In this document: piece after piece, positions 59,010 to 64,000 of the stretch
Position numbering within the stretch: the first letter of the stretch is position 1
Layout: each line of letters starts with the position of its first letter
DNA from: Ophiura sarsii
Lineage: Eukaryota > Echinodermata > Ophiuroidea > Amphilepidida > Ophiuridae
Reading direction: 5' to 3'
NCBI GenBank assembly: GCA_035610835.1
Contig: CM069456.1
Location: 33,463,359 to 33,527,358 of the forward strand
Length of the DNA stretch: 64,000 nucleotides
Position numbers and translations under genes: made by a program
The notes under the pieces: generated by a model
Databases searched by the model: none
What the model was told of the DNA's origin: nothing
What the model saw: the letters and a program-made list of their open reading frames with translations, nothing else

Positions 59010-59380
59010 TACACAATTCCAACGGCTCTTTTCAGTGCCACCAAAACTCCAAACAATAAAACACCCCAATATCCTCCCGGCTTTGTTAAAAATAAAGCAC
59101 TCCCAATAATTAAACAAAATTCCAACAACGGCTCTATTCAATACCACCATAACTCCAAATACAAAACACTTCCAATATCCTCCCGGCTTTAAAAATAAAG
59201 CACTTCCAATAATTAAACAAAATTCCAACAACGGCTCTTTCAGAGCCACCAAACTCCAAACAAAAAGCACTCCCAATATCCTCCCAGCTTTAAAAATAAA
59301 GCACTTCCAATAATTAAACAAAATTCTAACAACGGCTCTTTCAGAGCCACCAAACTCCAAACAAAAAGCACTCCCAATAT
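59010..59380 (+). repeat. Four tandem stem-loop modules of about 100 bp
   Basis: Each module holds a histone-type stem-loop plus ACC, then AAACTCCAAACAAAAAGCAC, CCAATATCCTCCC, and TTTAAAAATAAAGCAC. Cores: 59024-59039 (GGCTCTTTTCAGTGCC), 59130-59145 (GGCTCTATTCAATACC, degenerate), 59233-59247 and 59334-59348 (GGCTCTTTCAGAGCC). The modules fill the spacer between the two genes and resemble the T segment, as if 3' ends had been added repeatedly. Confidence 0.85.
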
Positions 59381-59543
59381 CCTCCCAACAAAATTACGCT
59401 AAAATTTCACCTTACAAATTCCCGCCATAAACCCACCATTATTACCAATCCACCACAAAAACATTATATTTCCCTTTCAAAATTACGATAAAATTTCACC
59501 TAATGTGAATTTCTATCACACCCGCTACACCAAAACCAGACTA

Positions 59544-59700
59544 CCTCCTGATTGGCTATGAAAGCCTAGCATATCATTGGACCGAGCCCCCAGCCAATGA
59601 ACACCTCTACTTCACTGACCAATCACAATAAACCGCAAGTCTACACACGTAGATATCCCACCCAGGCATATTACTCACAAACATCATAAATACCCCGTAA
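59544..59700 (+). promoter_or_regulatory. Histone-like promoter of the second ORF
   Basis: CCAAT boxes at 59550-59554 and 59576-59580 (as ATTGG) and at 59594-59598 and 59619-59623 (as CCAAT), then TATA-like ATAAATA at 59686-59692. The ATG is 62 nt after this box, leaving a leader of only about 30-40 nt, the compact layout of histone genes. Confidence 0.6.
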
Positions 59701-59753
59701 ACCCACCGAAGTAAATCACTATTAGTGTAACTTCCAACGACACCACACGCATC

Positions 59754-60611
59754 ATGCCTCAACTAACCAAGCAGCTCAACAAACTCAGCATCAAAAGCCG
59801 CAAGCAACATCCAGCTCCAGACACACGCCCGAATTCACCAACCAGTTCCTACACGTCTACACCGCCGTCGAGCCCGGTACCATCATCACCCATCCCATCC
59901 CCCGGCAAAGGTCATGATTCAGATTCTGATCACCCTTATGCTGACAGCCCCGTATCTGACTCCCAAATTATTCAACCCGGTCAATCGAGCGCCGATGTCA
60001 AACCACCAACTCCGATTTTATCAACAGTCACTTCAGATTTTATTTTAGGCCTTTTGAGAATGGTGGAAAGAAATTACACAAATCTTGCCAGTTTAGAGTC
60101 CAGGCAAACGAACTTCCAAAACATGCTGGACGGCAAAACAGAAATCCCCACAGAGCTACGGACAAACCGTAAGCTTCCCGTCCTATCCGGTGATTACCAC
60201 TTCTCCATAGTTGCCCAAGTCGAGATAGGCAACATGGACAAAAGCATGGATAGACAAATCATCACTCGCCTCAGAGATGATTTAATCACTAAAACCATCC
60301 CCGCATGCCAAGCAGACTGCCACGAAGCGGAAAAGAAAGCCAGGAGAAGATTAGAAGCTGAGTGCCCACCCAAGGAACTGACTATGGCCAAATCTACATT
60401 GGAAAAAGAAATCAAGCTCAAGGCGTCAACAAGAAACCAACTCTGGAGGAACAAGACTACTAGTAGGAAAAGGAAGACAGCAGAAAGCTATCCAGCTCCC
60501 AGAGATGACCGGCGTCCACCACCACTCATGCGACACTATCCGGGCCCATCTCTCCAGTCTTCAAGGTATCAACGTAGTAGACAAGACCGCAACGAGGTTC
60601 GACGAAATTGA
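59754..60611 (+). CDS. Second ORF of the retroelement, 285 residues, function unknown
   Basis: I do not recognise a domain. Residues 20-85 are rich in Pro, Ser and Thr with an acidic patch (DSDSDHPYADSPVSDSQ). The middle (about 85-180) is predicted mostly helical, with LLRMVERNYTNLASLESRQ and DKSMDRQIITRLRDDLI. A charged helical stretch EAEKKARRRLEAE follows (about 193-205). The last 60 residues are strongly basic (RNKTTSRKRK, SRYQRSRQDRNEVRRN), suggesting nucleic-acid binding. A Gag/ORF1-like RNA-binding role is therefore an inference. The gene has its own CCAAT/TATA promoter and a canonical stem-loop 31 nt after the stop (60643-60658), so it looks like a self-contained histone-style transcription unit. 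It is the only intact copy in the window. The start is the first ATG after the TATA-like box. Confidence 0.75.
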   Translation: MPQLTKQLNKLSIKSRKQHPAPDTRPNSPTSSYTSTPPSSPVPSSPIPSPGKGHDSDSDHPYADSPVSDSQIIQPGQSSADVKPPTPILSTVTSDFILGLLRMVERNYTNLASLESRQTNFQNMLDGKTEIPTELRTNRKLPVLSGDYHFSIVAQVEIGNMDKSMDRQIITRLRDDLITKTIPACQADCHEAEKKARRRLEAECPPKELTMAKSTLEKEIKLKASTRNQLWRNKTTSRKRKTAESYPAPRDDRRPPPLMRHYPGPSLQSSRYQRSRQDRNEVRRN

Positions 60612-60642
60612 TTCAACATAAACCCGCTATTGCAGCACCAAC

Positions 60643-60658
60643 GGCTCTTTTCAGAGCC
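60643..60658 (+). terminator. Canonical histone mRNA 3' stem-loop after intact ORF2
   Basis: GGCTCTTTTCAGAGCC has a 6 bp stem and 4 nt loop identical to the animal histone consensus, with A/C-rich CCAAC before and ACCCTACC after. CCAAAAAGAG (60669-60678) matches the purine-rich histone downstream element and can pair with the CUCUUUU core of U7 snRNA. It starts 31 nt after the stop. Confidence 0.88.
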
Positions 60659-60899
60659 ACCCTACCTTCCAAAAAGAGTAATATGCCTGGTACACAAAAC
60701 TTTATATTCTCCCTCTTAACTAATACCTACATATCCGCCCTATTTAAAACTCCAAATTATATTCTTAAAATGGATATAATACACTTATAACCCACTCACA
60801 TCCATCCAAAAATATTTATCCTCGGCAATATATTTGCCACCAAAACGACAAACCATCTTTAAAAATAAAACACTCCTAATAATCCAACACATTCCCAAC

Positions 60900-60914
60900 G
60901 GCTCTTTCAGAGCC
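60900..60914 (+). terminator. Histone-type stem-loop, short-loop variant, in T copy 4
   Basis: GGCTCTTTCAGAGCC followed by ACC. The loop is one base shorter. Confidence 0.6.
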
Positions 60915-61311
60915 ACCAAACTCCAAATATAAAACACTCCCAATATCCTCCCAACAAAATTACGCTAAAATTTCACCTTACAAATTCCCGCCATAAACCC
61001 GCCATTATTACCATTCTACCACAAAAACATCATATTTCCCCCTTCAAAATTACGATAAAATCTCACCTAATGAGAATTTCTCTCTCACGTCCGCAATACC
61101 ATCACATACAAAATTTTCAGAGCCACCGTAACTCCAAATAATATAACACTTCCGATATCCTTCCAACAACGTAATTCTCGTATTACATTCCCATTATAAC
61201 CCCACGGGCCGAAATATATCGGACCAAAATTATCAGATTATTATTATCATCCTTAGAATTCCTAGATTTAGATTTCAGGTTGCGTCTTAACCCCACCACA
61301 TTTTCTATAAC

Positions 61312-61918
61312 ACCAACTCCGATTTTATCAACAGTCACTTCAGATTTTATTTTAGGCCTTTTGAGAATGGTGGAAAGAAATTACACAAATCTTGCCAGTT
61401 TAGAGTCCAGGCAAACGAACTTCCAAAACATGCTGGACGGCAAAACAGAAATCCCCACAGAGCTACGGACAAACCGTAAGCTTCCCGTCCTATCCGGTGA
61501 TTACCACTTCTCCATAGTTGCCCAAGTCGAGATAGGCAACATGGACAAAAGCATGGATAGACAAATCATCACTCGCCTCAGAGATGATTTAATCACTAAA
61601 ACCATCCCCGCATGCCAAGCAGACTGCCACGAAGCGGAAAAGAAAGCCAGGAGAAGATTAGAAGCTGAGTGCCCACCCAAGGAACTGACTATGGCCAAAT
61701 CTACATTGGAAAAAGAAATCAAGCTCAAGGCGTCAACAAGAAACCAACTCTGGAGGAACAAGACTACTAGTAGGAAAAGGAAGACAGCAGAAAGCTATCC
61801 AGCTCCCAGAGATGACCGGCGTCCACCACCACTCATGCGACACTATCCGGGCCCATCTCTCCAGTCTTCAAGGTATCAACGTAGTAGACAAGACCGCAAC
61901 GAGGTTCGACGAAATTGA
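61312..61918 (+). pseudogene. 5'-truncated second ORF in an extra tandem copy
   Basis: Begins abruptly at the codons for TPILSTVTSDF (residue about 85 of the full protein) and is then identical to the C-terminus of the intact copy. Together with T copy 5 it is a 1307 bp tandem duplication of 60004-61310. Any in-frame ATG upstream lies in T and gives only a chance N-terminus. Confidence 0.9.
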
Positions 61919-62617
61919 TTCAACATAAACCCGCTATTGCAGCACCAACGGCTCTTTTCAGAGCCACCCTACCTTCCAAAAAGAGTAATATGCCTGGTAC
62001 ACAAAACTTTATATTCTCCCTCTTAACTAATACCTACATATCCGCCCTATTTAAAACTCCAAATTATATTCTTAAAATGGATATAATACACTTATAACCC
62101 ACTCACATCCATCCAAAAATATTTATCCTCGGCAATATATTTGCCACCAAAACGACAAACCATCTTTAAAAATAAAACACTCCTAATAATCCAACACATT
62201 CCCAACGGCTCTTTCAGAGCCACCAAACTCCAAATATAAAACACTCCCAATATCCTCCCAACAAAATTACGCTAAAATTTCACCTTACAAATTCCCGCCA
62301 TAAACCCGCCATTATTACCATTCTACCACAAAAACATCATATTTCCCCCTTCAAAATTACGATAAAATCTCACCTAATGAGAATTTCTCTCTCACGTCCG
62401 CAATACCATCACATACAAAATTTTCAGAGCCACCGTAACTCCAAATAATATAACACTTCCGATATCCTTCCAACAACGTAATTCTCGTATTACATTCCCA
62501 TTATAACCCCACGGGCCGAAATATATCGGACCAAAATTATCAGATTATTATTATCATCCTTAGAATTCCTAGATTTAGATTTCAGGTTGCGTCTTAACCC
62601 CACCACATTTTCTATAA
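61919..62617 (+). repeat. Terminal segment T, copy 5, right end of the composite
   Basis: Ends TTTTCTATAA at 62617, where the flanking repeat (TAAAAATATAGGAG) begins. Stem-loops at 61950-61965 and 62207-62221. Confidence 0.85.
61950..61965 (+). terminator. Canonical histone-type stem-loop in T copy 5
   Basis: GGCTCTTTTCAGAGCC plus ACCC, the outermost perfect copy on the right. Confidence 0.8.
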
Positions 62618-62982
62618 TAAAAATATAGGAGATTTAGTAAAATTGCTCTAAATCAAATACTTTTGAGATTCATACCCCCAGATTTCACCAATATGTTCTC
62701 TATAACATGGTGCACAATTTCAGATGGATTGGTTGTGCCATTTGTACTTTGGTTATTACTTGTTACCATGGAAACCATCAAAATAGACATTTTCAAGGGA
62801 AAATACCTCTAAAATTGCTCTAAATTAACTATCTTTGAGATTTATACCCCGATATTTCATCAATATGGTCTCTATAACATGGTGCATAATTTTAGATGGG
62901 TTGGTTGTGCCAGCTGTACTTTGTTTATTACTTGTTACCATGGAAACCATCAAAAATAGACATTTTTGGGTAAAAGTATCTC
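62618..62982 (+). repeat. Two tandem copies of the flanking repeat, unit about 190 bp
   Basis: The first unit, from 62618, matches 47692-47860. The second, from about 62808, is diverged. Both contain ATGGTCTCTATAACATGGTG-like and TTATTACTTGTTACCATGGA words. A more decayed copy lies near 63700-63800. Confidence 0.7.
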
Positions 62983-63264
62983 TTAACCCTAACCCCCCTG
63001 AGTGCTAAAAAATGCTAATCCAAAGTCCCTCTTCAAACGCATGCGCCGTCGGTTTTCGATGACGTAGTCAACCGAGCCTATATAATGAGTGCAGTATACT
63101 GCACGAATGTGTAGCTGAGGGCCGTGGCTTAGTGTTAGGAAGGTGGGGCTCGAGAACGGAGGGTCCCCGGATCGAATCCCGGCAGGTTCCCGGAGATTTA
63201 GTTGATGTTTTTTCCTCGAAAATTGTGATCCCGGTCAAAAATCCTAAACCGGGGTTAAGGGTTA
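62983..63264 (+). mobile_element. tRNA-like short element with telomere-like inverted ends, copy 1
   Basis: Starts TTAACCCTAACCCCCC and ends CCGGGGTTAAGGGTTAT, an imperfect inverted repeat of the telomere-type sequence. Inside are a TATATAAT box, the palindrome GTGCAGTATACTGCAC, a pol III A box (TGGCTTAGTGTT, 63125) and a B box (GGATCGAATCC, 63169-63179). Poly-A and poly-T runs follow the end (63270-63291). Confidence 0.75.
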
Positions 63265-63300
63265 TGGTAATAAAAAAAAAAGTTTTTTTTTCGTGTTCTA

Positions 63301-63582
63301 TTAACCCTAACCCCCCTGAGTGCTAAAACATGCTAATCCAAAGTCCCTCTCCAAACGCATGCGCCGTCGGTTTTCGATGACGTAGTCAACCGAGCCTATA
63401 TAATGAGTGCAGTATACTGCACGAATGTGTAGCTGAGGGCCGTGGCTTAGTGTTAGGAAGGTGGGGCTCGAGAACGGAGGGTCCCCGGATCGAATCCCGG
63501 CAGGTTCCCGGAGATTTAGTTGTTGTTTTTTCCTCGAAAATTGTGATCCCGGTCAAAAATCCTAAACCGGGGTTAGGGTTAT
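63301..63582 (+). mobile_element. tRNA-like short element with telomere-like inverted ends, copy 2
   Basis: Almost identical to copy 1, with ends TTAACCCTAACCCC and GGGGTTAGGGTTA that are perfect inverses. The A box is at 63443-63453. The B box at 63487-63497 differs from the consensus GGTTCGANTCC at one base. CCGG-ATCGAATC-CCGG gives a T-arm-like hairpin. The whole does not fold as a convincing tRNA, so it is a tRNA-derived SINE head or a MITE that captured one. Confidence 0.8.
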
Positions 63583-64000
63583 GTCACTCTTTTAAATGGC
63601 GGCTTGGTGAACAAAAAGTCAAAATCACTCCTTTTTTCAACAATATCAAAATTTAACCACTATATTAATTTCTAAACACAACAGTTCAATATTATATTTC
63701 AGTATGGTACAAAATGCATGAAGTTGTATACAGAGCTAGTAACGGATTAATTGTGTCCGTTGTATTTACCATACTTGTTGTCATAGTAACCATCAAAATT
63801 CGATTTAAAAACAAAATTCGTTGGTTGGATGGTTCCTGTCATGACTAACAGCTCGTGACGCGCAGATAATACACCAAAGTCATCAAAAGTGTAACAATCA
63901 CGGAGAGGGAGTCCAGTAATCAATCTAAGTTGGTCAATTTATCAGGACCGAGGTCTGCTTTTTTTTCTCTTCTCTTCAATCATGCATTGCATAATAACCT
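63583..64000. other. AT-rich flank, no gene recognised
   Basis: Contains TTTTAAATGGCGGC and TCAAAATCACTCC words shared with 47998-48040, and a decayed copy of the 190 bp repeat. Nothing else was identified. Confidence 0.5.

Larger units (their letters stand above)
60612..61310 (+). repeat. Terminal segment T, copy 4
   Basis: Directly follows the intact ORF2. Stem-loops at 60643-60658 and 60900-60914, half-site near 61115. The next tandem truncated copy begins at 61311. Confidence 0.85.
48082..62617. mobile_element. Composite Penelope-like retroelement arranged as a large inverted repeat
   Basis: Left arm (48082-54525) on the minus strand, in reading order: terminal segment T, truncated leader, reverse transcriptase, spacer, second ORF (broken), T. 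Right arm (54548-62617) on the plus strand: ORF2 fragment, T, leader, reverse transcriptase, spacer, ORF2, T, ORF2 fragment, T. The arms are nearly identical yet have private differences: a 313 bp duplication on the left, a full leader on the right, a G/R substitution at 50375/59332, and an extra tandem copy at 61311-62617. Tandem and inverted partial copies with repeated terminal segments are known for Penelope-like elements. The full repeating unit on the right is 55477-61310 (5.8 kb). Confidence 0.85.

Noticed and set aside
59754..60611. A histone gene
   Set aside because: The control elements look histone-like, but the encoded protein is not a histone: no histone fold and a Pro/Ser-rich N-terminus.
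48082..62617. Hammerhead ribozyme as found in some Penelope-like elements
   Set aside because: By eye I found no CTGANGA with a matching GAAA in the terminal segments or leader on the sense strand. A covariance search would be decisive.
48082..62617. Pure assembly or sequencing foldback artefact
   Set aside because: The arms differ by a duplication, a truncation, an extra tandem unit and a substitution, which a foldback read would not create. Confirmation with spanning reads is still warranted.
63443..63520. Functional tRNA gene
   Set aside because: A and B boxes are present, but acceptor and anticodon stems do not form convincingly and the copy is repeated inside a mobile element.

Overview
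This window reads as gene-poor, AT-rich nuclear DNA of an animal, most likely a marine invertebrate. The reasons are several eukaryotic transposon families (hAT-, Tc1/mariner-, TTAA- and TTA-type miniature elements), CR1/L2-like LINE tails, a tRNA-derived short element, satellites, a Penelope-type reverse transcriptase, and the metazoan histone-mRNA 3' stem-loop. I cannot name the species. There is no bacterial gene organisation, and no complete host gene is visible.

Layout. 1-3510: nested inverted-repeat elements, including a 1.5 kb element carrying a tandem array of ATGGC-rich motifs, and a 170 bp foldback. 3511-47062: three diverged tandem copies of one large, apparently non-coding unit (A about 12.8 kb, B about 18.3 kb, C about 12.5 kb). 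The units differ mainly by insertions whose empty sites are visible in a sister copy, so boundaries and target-site duplications can be read directly. Unit B looks like C on its left and like A on its right, as expected if a two-unit array became three units by unequal crossing-over. All units carry clusters of a palindromic repeat of the type CCAGTATCG..CGATACTGG. 47349-47418 is a plausible first coding exon with a good splice donor.

48082-62617 is the outstanding region: a 14.5 kb composite retroelement arranged as a large inverted repeat centred near 54.54 kb. Each arm carries an intact, identical 702-residue Penelope-like reverse transcriptase with no GIY-YIG endonuclease. Each arm also has a second gene (285 residues, function unknown, intact only at 59754-60611) and copies of a 711 bp terminal segment. 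In the sense orientation of these genes the element is full of sequences matching the 3' stem-loop of replication-dependent histone mRNAs (GGCTCTTTTCAGAGCC followed by ACC). One lies 31 nt after the stop codon of the second gene and is followed by an A-rich AAAAAGAG tract able to pair with U7 snRNA. Both genes are preceded by homologous regions with four CCAAT/ATTGG boxes and a TATA-like box, again like histone genes. The inference is a retroelement whose mRNAs use histone-type (SLBP/U7, non-polyadenylated, S-phase) 3'-end formation. I know of no description of this, but I could not search.

62618-64000: diverged copies of the repeat into which the composite element inserted, interrupted by two tandem 282 bp elements. 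Each has a tRNA-like A/B-box promoter and telomere-like terminal inverted repeats (TTAACCCTAACCCC).
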